A DNA stretch of 64,000 bases. Origin: JBPCOI01 sp051000395 (GTDB lineage: Bacteria > Actinomycetota > Actinomycetes > Mycobacteriales > Jatrophihabitantaceae). The notes under the pieces were generated by a model, which saw only the letters and a list, made by a program, of their open reading frames with translations, had not been told where the DNA came from and ran no database searches. Of the stretch, positions 8,419 through 15,351 are shown one piece after another. Position 1 is the stretch's first letter. Each line of letters begins with the position of its first letter. Made by a program: the position numbers and the translations under genes. The stretch is taken from positions 83,540 to 147,539 of the forward strand of contig JBPCOI010000003.1 in assembly GCA_051000395.1 (NCBI GenBank). The letters run 5' to 3'.

Positions 8419-8685
8419 CTATCGGTAGATGTCGCTGCGGCGATGGATGTGCACGATCTCAATTCGGCGCGTGTCCTCAACGATGGCGTAGACGACCCGG
8501 TAGTCGCCGCGGCGAGCAGAGTGCAGGCCAACCAACTCATCACGGAGCGGTTTGCCAACCCGGCGCGGGTTCTCGACGAGCGGGCCGAAGATGAACTCGA
8601 CGCAGGCCGTCGCGATCCTTTCCGGCAGCCGCTGTAGATCGCGGCCAGCACGAGCGGTGATCTGGACCCGATAGGGCTCGATCAC
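8419..8685 (-). CDS. RelE/ParE family toxin
   Basis: An 88-residue RelE/ParE-fold toxin with the family pattern: YRVQITARAGRDLQRLP at the start, GKPLRDELVGLHSARRGDYRVVY in the core, and IVHIHRRSDIYR at the end (the core segment is split here by the GLHSARRG turn). RelE-like members cleave mRNA on the ribosome. The ATG overlaps the stop of the antitoxin gene (8682-8685), the standard antitoxin-first arrangement. The pair looks intact. Confidence 0.9.
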   Translation of the reverse strand: MIEPYRVQITARAGRDLQRLPERIATACVEFIFGPLVENPRRVGKPLRDELVGLHSARRGDYRVVYAIVEDTRRIEIVHIHRRSDIYR

Positions 8686-8951
8686 GCAACCCCGTAGCCG
8701 GCCTTGATCTTGTTGTTGTCGGCGAAACGTTCAGCTGCGGCGTCTGCCTGGCCTTCCCGGATCGCCCGCACGGCGCCGGGGGTTCCGAGGATCTCCAACG
8801 TTTCCTCGAGCGAGGCGAGGTCATCGGCGGAGATCAGTACGGCGGCTGGGTGGCCATGTCGCGTGATCGTGACCCGTTCGTGGGTGCGCTCAACGTCGGT
8901 CACGTACTCCGACAGCCGATCGCGGGCCTCACCTAGTGGTACAGCAGTCAT
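8682..8951 (-). CDS. Phd/YefM family antitoxin
   Basis: An 89-residue antitoxin. The N-terminal half has VPLGEARDRLSEYVTDVE, RVTITRHGHPAAVLIS and DLASLEETLEIL, the typical Phd/YefM DNA-binding domain. The C-terminal tail would wrap the toxin encoded directly downstream. Such complexes normally bind their own promoter, so the region upstream of 8951 should hold the operator. The ATG start fits the family length. Confidence 0.92.
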   Translation of the reverse strand: MTAVPLGEARDRLSEYVTDVERTHERVTITRHGHPAAVLISADDLASLEETLEILGTPGAVRAIREGQADAAAERFADNNKIKAGYGVA

Positions 8952-9038
8952 AGCGGCAGTGTAGCCAAAACTACGGGCAAAGAATACCTCCCGGCCCCAG
9001 TGCCATAGGTCAACGAACCTCCGCGTCTACATTTCATC

Positions 9039-9044
9039 TACACT
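9039..9044 (+). promoter_or_regulatory. Putative -10 element of the mazE-like/mazF operon
   Basis: TACACT ends six bases before the ATG at 9051 and abuts an alternative ATG at 9045. With the usual spacing, transcription would begin at or next to 9051, which favours that ATG as a leaderless start. Confidence 0.45.
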
Positions 9045-9050
9045 ATGGAT

Positions 9051-9284
9051 ATGACGACAGACACGACGACCGTCCGGGTCCGTCGCCCGGACTCCGAGCG
9101 CCTCCAGTCGCTGGCGAAGGACCGTCAGATTGGGGTGATTGACGTCGTGCACGAGGCCATCGACGCCCTGGAGCGACGCGAGTTCCTGCGCGGGCTCAAC
9201 GAGGACTACCAGCGCCTGCGCCACGACCCCGAACGGTGGCAGCAGTACCTGGCCGAGCGCGCGGAGTGGGACGCGCTGGCTTGA
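9051..9284 (+). CDS. MazE-like antitoxin
   Basis: A 77-residue protein (79 if the ATG at 9045 is used) with a ribbon-helix-helix-like start, TTTVRVRRPDSERLQSLAKD, and an acidic C-terminal helix suited to binding a toxin. It precedes a MazF gene whose TTG start overlaps its stop, the normal antitoxin-toxin order. Ribbon-helix-helix MazE proteins of this type are common in mycobacteria and relatives. The shorter start is preferred because of the TACACT promoter element. Confidence 0.8.
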   Translation: MTTDTTTVRVRRPDSERLQSLAKDRQIGVIDVVHEAIDALERREFLRGLNEDYQRLRHDPERWQQYLAERAEWDALA

Positions 9285-9616
9285 TCTGGCGAGGAGAGGT
9301 CTACTACGTCGACCTCGGCAGGCCGGTCGGCCACGAACCGGCGTTCCGGCGCCCAGCGGTCGTCGTGTCCGTCGACATCATCAACAACGGCGCAGGTGGG
9401 CTGGTCGTCGTCGTTCCGGTTACGACCACGGGGTACGGGCTGCGTAGCCATGTCGAGCTGGAGCGCGATGACAGCGGACTTGACCACACCACCTATGCCC
9501 GCTGCGACCAACTGCGGGTCGTCTCGACCGAACGCCTCGCGGCCCGCCAAGGGATGATCGGACCCAGCGCCATGCGGGCGATCGACCAAGCGTTACGGTT
9601 CGTCCTCGACCTCTGA
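9281..9616 (+). CDS. MazF family endoribonuclease toxin
   Basis: A 111-residue PemK/MazF toxin. The opening WRGEVYYVDLGRPVGHEPAF and RPAVVVS are the conserved first strands, and VVVPVTTTGYGLRSHVEL and YARCDQLRVVS follow the fold to the end. MazF toxins cut RNA at short specific sequences. Translation appears to start at TTG 9281, which overlaps the antitoxin stop in TTGA; this gives an N-terminus that begins exactly at the conserved WRGEV segment, while the longer frame upstream lies within the antitoxin. Confidence 0.9.
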   Translation: MIWRGEVYYVDLGRPVGHEPAFRRPAVVVSVDIINNGAGGLVVVVPVTTTGYGLRSHVELERDDSGLDHTTYARCDQLRVVSTERLAARQGMIGPSAMRAIDQALRFVLDL

Positions 9617-10038
9617 TGGGCTGCCTTCCAACCGATCCACCGTCAGGACTCCGTCGGGCCGATGGTGCTGGGGCCAGCAGGCGCAGCACGTCAGCTGCCA
9701 TGAGCTGGAATAAGTAGCTGCCCCACCGAGGACCGCGTGGTGGATGTCGACCATCAACCGAAACCTAGTACTCCACATCGACGCGAGGTCCCTTGAAGGA
9801 ACCTCGGAGGGTGTCGACCGGAGGTTTAGCGAGCGGTAGTACGCGATGATCAAGCTCGACTCGCAAGCGGTGGTCCGATCACGGGGCGCCGTCTCACATG
9901 GATCCGCCAGCGAGACGCTGGGTGGCACATGACGGGCGGGACAGGTTTCGGAGCGCTCGTGGTGGTCATCCTGGGCGATGCCGCCTCGCCGTGACGGGTT
10001 TTGGACGGAATACTGACGGACGAACCTATGCTCGAGCC
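9617..10038 (+). other. 422-bp stretch without a convincing gene
   Basis: No gene was supported here. The only frame worth noting is on the minus strand from an ATG near 9754 to 9593 (53 codons). It contains a CCAC cluster and an HH pair and overlaps the mazF 3' end; it could be a decayed fragment, but codon evidence is too weak to call it. The last 40 bases contain TTGGAC near 10003 and lead into the Xre-like gene, so its promoter is probably there. Confidence 0.4.
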
Positions 10039-10377
10039 ATGTCCCGCGCGTTCGCCGACGAGGCGGTCCGGATTCACCGCGCAGCACGACTGTCCGACCG
10101 CGTGATCGGAGAGGCGGTCGGCGCGCAGCCGAGCACGGTGCGCGACTGGCTCCGCGGCCGCACGTCACCGACCGGTCTGCGGGCACGTCGACTTGCCGAA
10201 CTGGCCGAGATCACCGACCGGCTGGCCAGGGTGATGGACGCTGGCTACATCCCGGTCTGGATGGTCAAACCGGTCGAGGCCCTTGACGATCGCACCCCGT
10301 TGGAATTGATTGCGGCCGGCAAGGCCCGCGCTGTGGCGCGGCTCATCAGCGCCCTTGAGTCACCCGGCGCCGCCTGA
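10039..10377 (+). CDS. Xre/MbcA-type antitoxin
   Basis: A 112-residue antitoxin partner of RES-domain toxins. Residues about 15-45 form a helix-turn-helix (GEAVGAQPSTVRDWLRG). The C-terminal part, with ALDDRTPLELIAAGKARAVAR, is the MbcA/ParS-like toxin-binding domain (DUF2384). The ATG at 10039 gives this architecture exactly; the open frame extends further upstream without similarity. The RES toxin gene that should follow is present at 10381 but broken, so this antitoxin appears orphaned. Confidence 0.85.
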   Translation: MSRAFADEAVRIHRAARLSDRVIGEAVGAQPSTVRDWLRGRTSPTGLRARRLAELAEITDRLARVMDAGYIPVWMVKPVEALDDRTPLELIAAGKARAVARLISALESPGAA

Positions 10378-10380
10378 TCG

Positions 10381-10877
10381 GTGGTGGCGCTCGACGTCGA
10401 CGCGACCAGCGTGGCCGGCTCATGGTATCGACATGTGCCGGCCCGGATCGACCCCACGCAACGCCCGCAGCCCGTTAGCGACAACCGCTGGCAACGCGGC
10501 CGGGTTGTCGATGCGATCTACGTGGCCGACAGCGTTGCCTGTGCCCTGGGCCGAGTGGTATCGCCACCTGGCCGAGGCCGGTGTGCCGCCCAACGTCGCG
10601 ATGCCACGCGACCTGTGGCGCTACGAGGTCGCGCCGCCGCTGCAGGTAGCTGACCTATCCAGCGCCGATCGGCTCGCTCGCGCGTTGGCCTCCCGCTGCC
10701 GCGTCCAGGCCGGCGGGTTGGCGCGTCTTCCAGGGGGTGGGCGAGCAGCTGCACCGCGAGGGCTGGCTCGGTCTCCTCACCCCCAGCGCGGCACGTCCGG
10801 CCAGCCAGGTCGTCGCCATCTTTCTGCGCGACGCCATTGCCCCGCCTGAGCTCACAGCCGTCGAGCGACACACGTGA
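10381..10877 (+). pseudogene. RES-domain toxin, disrupted by several frameshifts
   Basis: The conserved pieces of a RES-domain (MbcT-like, NAD-degrading) toxin occur in order but in different frames. WYRHVPARIDP and RWQRGRVVDAIYVADS are in frame 1, WAEWYRHLAEAG and LPRDLW-like MPRDLWRYEV in frame 2, and FQGVGEQLHREGW and GLLTPSAARP to the stop at 10875-10877 in frame 3. The first shift can be placed in a C run near 10544, where one extra base restores the family sequence. At least one further shift lies around 10680-10728. The toxin should therefore be inactive. Confidence 0.8.
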
Positions 10878-11033
10878 CCCAACCACCGGCCCCACCGAGT
10901 GGGATGCGAACGTGACGCACGGCCACCTTCGTGTCCCAGTCGACGATCGGTCAGTGACACGCGCGTGGCGATCACAGCTCGGCGACGGGTGCACAGCGTG
11001 GCCGCCAGCGCTCCGACCTCGTTGCCGGCGGGG

Positions 11034-11339
11034 TCAGTCGACTGCGGCGACGAACATCCGTGATCCTGGCGGCGCAATTTGCTGGTAGTCGGCAGCAGTG
11101 GCCTTACCCTGGTCCGAGCCCAGAGCGGCTTCCAGAGCGGCTTGGTCGCTGAAGTACAGCTCAGCCATGCGGAAGTAGGTGAGCTCGCCGCCGTCGGCCG
11201 CGGCCACGACGCGAGCGCCTTCCCACCGTTCCAGCCCCGGAACCGTATCCACGAGTGGGCCGTGCTCGCCGAGGTAGTGCTTGTCGAAGGCGTCGGCGTC
11301 GGAGGGCTGGGTATACAGGACTACGAGTTTGACAGTCAT
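11034..11339 (-). CDS. EthD family protein
   Basis: A 101-residue ferredoxin-like-fold protein of the EthD family: VKLVVLYTQPSDADAFDKHY, HGPLVDTVPGL, and the end segment with DYQQIAPPGS are typical. The family name comes from an accessory protein of ether degradation, but most members are uncharacterised small enzymes or dimeric barrel proteins. The ATG at 11339 is chosen because family similarity begins there, and TACGGT lies five bases upstream of it. It stands alone within the island. Confidence 0.75.
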   Translation of the reverse strand: MTVKLVVLYTQPSDADAFDKHYLGEHGPLVDTVPGLERWEGARVVAAADGGELTYFRMAELYFSDQAALEAALGSDQGKATAADYQQIAPPGSRMFVAAVD

Positions 11340-11597
11340 AACGGCACCGTAACTGAGCCGCGGGGCATCCGGCGGAATGTCGGCGACGGTACGGGTTCGG
11401 TCGGCTTCAGCGCGCGTCGCACACGGTCCGCGTTCCGGTCGAGGATCGCTTCTCGGACGGTCGCGCATCCGGCGCGGCCGGCCCCAATGCCGAGTTGATC
11501 ATTCCGAAACCCGGCTGCGAGGCTCGGGGTGGACGGGCATGGCCCGCAGCATTTGGGCAGGACAACCAACGGCGCTACACCGTGCGATGCTGGACGG

Positions 11598-11834
11598 ATG
11601 GTGTTCAACATGAACGTAGGCGGCGGCCAGTCGATCTTCACTCAGGCCTCCCCACGGGTGAACGAGCTCGATGCAGGGTTGCGCGACAAGCACACTGGCA
11701 AACCTGCGGAGGACATCAAGCCACTCGCCATCCTCGCGCTCCGGCGGATCGGCGTCAGCCTGTCTGACGCGGAGCTGGTCGCGTACGCGGACGCGGTCTC
11801 CCGCGGGGAGAAGTTTCAGTTCCACCTCTGCTGA
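11598..11834 (+). CDS. Small hypothetical protein
   Basis: A 78-residue product that I cannot assign. It starts MVFNMNVGGGQSIF and contains a helical C-terminal half (KPLAILALRRIGVSLSDAELVAYADAV) that could pack as an EF-hand-like or SAP-like helix pair. Start codon ATG 11598 is preceded by GATGCT six bases upstream. No partner gene is evident. Its codon use looks coding, but the function is unknown. Confidence 0.5.
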   Translation: MVFNMNVGGGQSIFTQASPRVNELDAGLRDKHTGKPAEDIKPLAILALRRIGVSLSDAELVAYADAVSRGEKFQFHLC

Positions 11835-11952
11835 CGCACGCTCACGCATTGAATCCCGGGCGCCCGGAACGGCCGCTGCCCAGTGCATGCCGTGAACGAA
11901 CGGCGTACGAAGCAGTCTGGGGGCTCTCCGCCATGGCTCCCAAAAGATCATT

Positions 11953-12351
11953 TTGGGTGTCGCAACCGCCGACGCCGGCGAGCGGCCCCAAGCGGTCAGC
12001 ACCGCGGCGATCGTCGAGGACATCGCCGCCCATCCAGACAGCTGCATCGGCGACGTCGCCGAACGCACCGGCCCGGCGCAGAGCCTGGTTTCCACCACGG
12101 TGGCCCGGCTGAAGGACCGCGGGATCTTCAGCGCCGCGCCAGACCTCGCCGATCGGCGGCGCACCGTGGTCTCCGTACGACCAGAGACCGCCACGGCGTT
12201 CAGTCAACGCGGCGCCCGACCCATCACCACCCCGCTCGCCCGGTCCCTTCCTGACGCCCCCGCAGACCAGCTGCAAAGCATCGAGGCCGCCCTCACGCAG
12301 CTGGCACAGCAACTGCTCCCCCCAACCGCTCGTAACCGCAGCCGGCGGTGA
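11953..12351 (+). CDS. MarR-like winged-helix regulator, probably N-terminally truncated
   Basis: The frame carries a winged-helix DNA-binding domain of the MarR type: VEDIAAHPDSCIGDVAERTG, QSLVSTTVARLKDRG (recognition helix) and DLADRRRTVVSV (wing). The total length is about 132 residues from a TTG. Full MarR proteins begin with a longer helix that is missing here, and no in-frame ATG or GTG with a ribosome site is visible upstream. It may therefore be a degraded gene or start at an unusual codon. No target gene is obvious. Confidence 0.5.
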   Translation: MGVATADAGERPQAVSTAAIVEDIAAHPDSCIGDVAERTGPAQSLVSTTVARLKDRGIFSAAPDLADRRRTVVSVRPETATAFSQRGARPITTPLARSLPDAPADQLQSIEAALTQLAQQLLPPTARNRSRR

Positions 12352-12512
12352 CCAAGCACACGCAGCGGCCAGCGGTCCGCGCAAGGATCTCTCAGCGCGT
12401 CCCGCGCAAGGAAACCTGAACGACGTCTTGCCGCAAGAGAGCTGGTGTATTCGGCTGCGTCGGGCACGGGGTAGGATGAATGTCTGAAAGTACGAATATC
12501 AGAGGAGCGTTG

Positions 12513-12782
12513 ATGGCTCGAGCGGTGGTCAGGAGCAGGGGGCAGATCACGCTGCCCCGAGAGGTCCGGGAGGCCTTGCACATCGAGGAGGGCGACGACG
12601 TCGCGTTCGTTGTTGAGGCCGACCAGGTGACGATGCGGGGACTGAAGTCGATCCCTGCCGAGCAGTCATGGTTCTGGACCAGCCCGTGGCAGACGGGGGA
12701 ACGTGAGGCCAGCGAGCAGATCGCCGCCGGCGAAGGAACCGTCTTCGACACAGGCGACGCGTTTCTTGACTCGCTCCGATAG
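12513..12782 (+). CDS. AbrB/MazE-type (SpoVT-AbrB) antitoxin
   Basis: An 89-residue protein whose first 45 residues form a SpoVT/AbrB swapped-hairpin DNA-binding domain (RGQITLPREVREALHIEEGD). The acidic tail, about residues 60-89, should bind the toxin encoded immediately after. The ATG at 12513 is preceded by AGAGGAG at 12501-12507, a good ribosome site. A TAGGAT hexamer near 12471 may be its -10. Confidence 0.85.
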   Translation: MARAVVRSRGQITLPREVREALHIEEGDDVAFVVEADQVTMRGLKSIPAEQSWFWTSPWQTGEREASEQIAAGEGTVFDTGDAFLDSLR

Positions 12783-13076
12783 GTGCCGACTTACCAGCGG
12801 CTTCCTCGATTCGATCAAGACTGGCGATCGCTCGGCTCTGTCGAGCAGCAGCGTTTTCGTACCGCGGTCGCCCGGTTCATCGAGGACCTGGAAGCGGGTC
12901 GTCGGTTCCGACCCGGCCTCCGCGTGAAGGGCGTGCAGGGGGCCGCCGACATCCTGGAGATGACGTTTGCCCCCGACGGTCGGGCTACCTGGCAGTTCGG
13001 TGCTGAGGTTAAGGCTGGCCAGGCGCATGTCATCTGGCGCCGAATCGGCACCCATGACATCTTCCGTTCCCCATAG
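12783..13076 (+). CDS. RelE/ParE-like toxin
   Basis: A 97-residue small basic protein of the RelE/ParE-like toxin superfamily: FDQDWRSLGSVEQQRF, RFRPGLRVKGVQGAADI and EMTFAPDGRATWQFG match a subgroup found next to AbrB-type antitoxins. The GTG start directly abuts the antitoxin stop (no gap), implying translational coupling. The module is complete and is the last toxin-antitoxin pair in the island. Confidence 0.8.
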   Translation: MPTYQRLPRFDQDWRSLGSVEQQRFRTAVARFIEDLEAGRRFRPGLRVKGVQGAADILEMTFAPDGRATWQFGAEVKAGQAHVIWRRIGTHDIFRSP

Positions 13077-13257
13077 CACCCCCCATAACGCGGTCCAGCC
13101 TGGGCGACCCGAGCGCGCAGCCACCATCGCCCGAACGCATCGAGCCTGGCCACCGTCGCCCGGTCAACGATCCCGTGTGCGGACAGTCAAGCCACAGCCA
13201 CGCTGACGGACGCTTGCGTTATCGCGATGGAGCCGCGCAGAACGGCAGAACCCGGGA

Positions 13258-13803
13258 TCACAGAAGCTTGGTCGCCTGCGCGTCGTACTCCGTCGGGAGC
13301 GACGGGTCGGTGAACAGGTGTCCGGTACCGGGATAGTCGAAGATCTCGATGGAGGCTCCAGCTGAGCGCACCTGCGCGGCGACGGCCTCGACCCAGGCCT
13401 GATTTCGGTAGGGGTCTGCCGTTGTGTAGTGGACCTGAGCCGGTACCCCGGCCGGCCAGGCGTCGACCCCCACCATGGCCAGGTCAAGGGCGCCGGAGAG
13501 GATGAGGACTCCACGAACCGGTCGCACCGTCGCCACGAATTCGGTCATGCCGCCGCCGTTGGAGAACCCTGTGGCGATGAACCCGTCGGGCAGACGTTCC
13601 ACGGCCTTGGCGGCGTGCGCCATCAGCGTCGGATAGCCAATCGATTTGGCGAACTCGTCGGCCTCGCCGTAGTCGTCGAAGACCCGTCCGTCGTATTGAT
13701 CCACAATTAGAACGTCGTGGCCCTCAGACCGGAGGCGATCAGCAGCTTCGCCGATGCCGGGCCGGACGCCGAGGACCGAGTGAAACAATGCGATGTCTGT
13801 CAT
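13258..13803 (-). CDS. Dienelactone hydrolase family protein
   Basis: A 181-residue alpha/beta hydrolase of the dienelactone hydrolase type. The nucleophile region is ATGFSNGGGM (Ser in place of the more usual Cys), the acid lies in HYTTADPY, and the catalytic His is in YPGTGHLFTD. The preferred ATG at 13803 begins MTDIALFHSVLG, the normal N-terminus; an ATG 30 bases upstream only adds an unconserved leader. The substrate is unknown. Confidence 0.82.
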   Translation of the reverse strand: MTDIALFHSVLGVRPGIGEAADRLRSEGHDVLIVDQYDGRVFDDYGEADEFAKSIGYPTLMAHAAKAVERLPDGFIATGFSNGGGMTEFVATVRPVRGVLILSGALDLAMVGVDAWPAGVPAQVHYTTADPYRNQAWVEAVAAQVRSAGASIEIFDYPGTGHLFTDPSLPTEYDAQATKLL

Positions 13804-14001
13804 GCCCGGCAGTTTGCCCTCAGGCGCCGACATCGCAAGAACATGGCCCGGTGGCGGATCCTCCTGGGGTCACTCCGGGGTGTCGCCCCCACGAGGTTGA
13901 ACCGCGTGGACGGCACGCGCTGATGCTGACTATCGTGCGGCGAATCGCCAGAGACGTTTCCGGGCGCGAAACCGCGGCTCACGCATCAGCTGGAAGATCG
14001 C

Positions 14002-14925
14002 ATGACGCCACGGTTGCGGGCAGCGGATCTCGACGATGCCGAGAACGTTGCGCTGCTGCACGCCGATAGTTGGCGGCGACACCATCGCGGGGCCTACTCC
14101 GGTTCGTACCTGGACGGCGACATCGTCACCGACAGATTGGCGGTGTGGTCTGCCCGGCTCGCCGCGCCAGCGGCCAGTAGGACGATCCTCGCTGAGGACG
14201 ACACCGGCCTCGTGGGCTTTGTGCATGTCGTCTTCGACGACGATGCCCGATGGGGCAGCCTCATTGACAACCTGCACGTCACCCGCGACCGTCTGCGCAC
14301 CGGTATCGGCACTCAACTGATCGCCTGCGCCGCAGGACACGTGGTCAAGCAGGCGACGAGCAAGTCGATCTATCTGTGGGTCCAGGAGCAGAACCTCGCC
14401 GCTCAACAGTTCTACCGAGCGGCCGGCGCTACCTGCGTCGACAGAGCACCGATTTCAGCCGGCGGCGCATCAGCTGACGCCGATGAGGATGCGGGGATGA
14501 TCGGCGGGGCGGAGCCAGCGCATCAGCCGCACGAGATCCCCCGCCGCGATCGAGACGCAGCCCTGGGTCGGCGCCCCGACCGTCACGTGCAGGAAGAACG
14601 CGCTGCCCGCCCCCTGTACCACCGGCGCCCGGTTGTAGTCGATCACCACCGCGTAGTCGTAGTACGGCGTTTCGTAGTAGAGGTGCTCGTTCGGACTGCC
14701 CTGGGTGAAGGAACACTGCGACACACACTGTTGCAGCGTGTTGTACAACGGTCCGGGCTGGCTGATCCACCAGTCCTGCGGCGTGGTGCGCAGGTAGGGC
14801 AGCGCCGTCCCCGGATCGGCCTCGCGTCCGAACGCCTGGGTGAGCGTGAAGCTGCCCATCGGCGTCGCGGTGCTCGACTCGCTGGGGTGCGTAGACATGC
14901 CGTCCGTGCCGAGGAACGCGGTTGA
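14002..14925 (+). CDS. GNAT acetyltransferase whose 3' end runs antisense through the next gene
   Basis: Residues 1 to about 150 are a complete-looking GNAT N-acetyltransferase domain: RAADLDDAENVALLHADSWR at the start, DNLHVTRDRLRTGIGTQL as the acetyl-CoA loop, and LWVQEQNLAAQQFYRAAGA near the end. The normal C-terminus stops making sense after CVDRAPIS (about 14455). From there the frame reads 456 bases antisense through the L,D-transpeptidase gene before stopping at 14925. The last 150 residues are Arg/His/Val-rich and do not look like a real domain, so the native end has probably been lost at a rearrangement junction. Confidence 0.65.
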   Translation: MTPRLRAADLDDAENVALLHADSWRRHHRGAYSGSYLDGDIVTDRLAVWSARLAAPAASRTILAEDDTGLVGFVHVVFDDDARWGSLIDNLHVTRDRLRTGIGTQLIACAAGHVVKQATSKSIYLWVQEQNLAAQQFYRAAGATCVDRAPISAGGASADADEDAGMIGGAEPAHQPHEIPRRDRDAALGRRPDRHVQEERAARPLYHRRPVVVDHHRVVVVRRFVVEVLVRTALGEGTLRHTLLQRVVQRSGLADPPVLRRGAQVGQRRPRIGLASERLGEREAAHRRRGARLAGVRRHAVRAEERG

Positions 14926-15339
14926 CGCGCCGCCGACGCGCGCCCAGCCCGCTCCGGAACGCTGCCAGGCCTGCAGCGTCGCCGTGGTGCTCGCGGTCGT
15001 CGGTGCCACGACCGTGACCACCTGGCTGGCGCCGCCGGCCGCATAGCCCAGAGGCAACGCGAGGCTAGCCGGCGACGGAAAGGACGAACGCAAAGCCGGA
15101 GATCGCGAAGGCGGCGGGAGGCTCGGCCGACTGGTCGGCGTGGATGGTGGGGTCGGCGTGGATCGTGGGGTCGACGTGGTACGGCGGGCGGTGGCCGGCG
15201 GTGGCCGCAACGCCGGCGCCGTGCTCGGAGTCCGGACCACCTGGGTCGTGACGTGGCGCGCTGGCACCGCTGCCGTGCACGCAGTTGTCGACGCCAGCAC
15301 TGCTGCGAGCAGGCCGGTGAGGCGGAACCGGATTCGCAC
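14470..15339 (-). CDS. L,D-transpeptidase-like lipoprotein (paralogue 1)
   Basis: A 289-residue exported protein. The N-terminus has a hydrophobic segment ending in a possible lipobox (TTAC near residue 21), followed by a Pro/Thr/Ser-rich linker to about residue 85. The C-terminal YkuD-like domain contains ATPMGSFTLTQAFG, WWISQPGPLYNTLQ, a FFLHVT strand and the catalytic cysteine in PTQGCVSI. Such enzymes form 3-3 crosslinks or attach proteins in peptidoglycan. The usual SHGC is TQGC here. The GTG at 15339 is chosen as start. It lies 12 bases after a close paralogue. Confidence 0.8.
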   Translation of the reverse strand: MRIRFRLTGLLAAVLASTTACTAAVPARHVTTQVVRTPSTAPALRPPPATARRTTSTPRSTPTPPSTPTSRPSLPPPSRSPALRSSFPSPASLALPLGYAAGGASQVVTVVAPTTASTTATLQAWQRSGAGWARVGGASTAFLGTDGMSTHPSESSTATPMGSFTLTQAFGREADPGTALPYLRTTPQDWWISQPGPLYNTLQQCVSQCSFTQGSPNEHLYYETPYYDYAVVIDYNRAPVVQGAGSAFFLHVTVGAPTQGCVSIAAGDLVRLMRWLRPADHPRILIGVS

Positions 15340-15351
15340 TCGTTCAGGGTG

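Noticed and set aside
9593..9754. 53-codon minus-strand frame with a CCAC cluster downstream of mazF
   Set aside because: It overlaps the mazF 3' end and has no recognisable family. It is mentioned only as possible decayed sequence.
13077..13257. Possible gene between the RelE-like toxin and the dienelactone hydrolase
   Set aside because: Frames here are short, lack starts with ribosome sites and show no motif.
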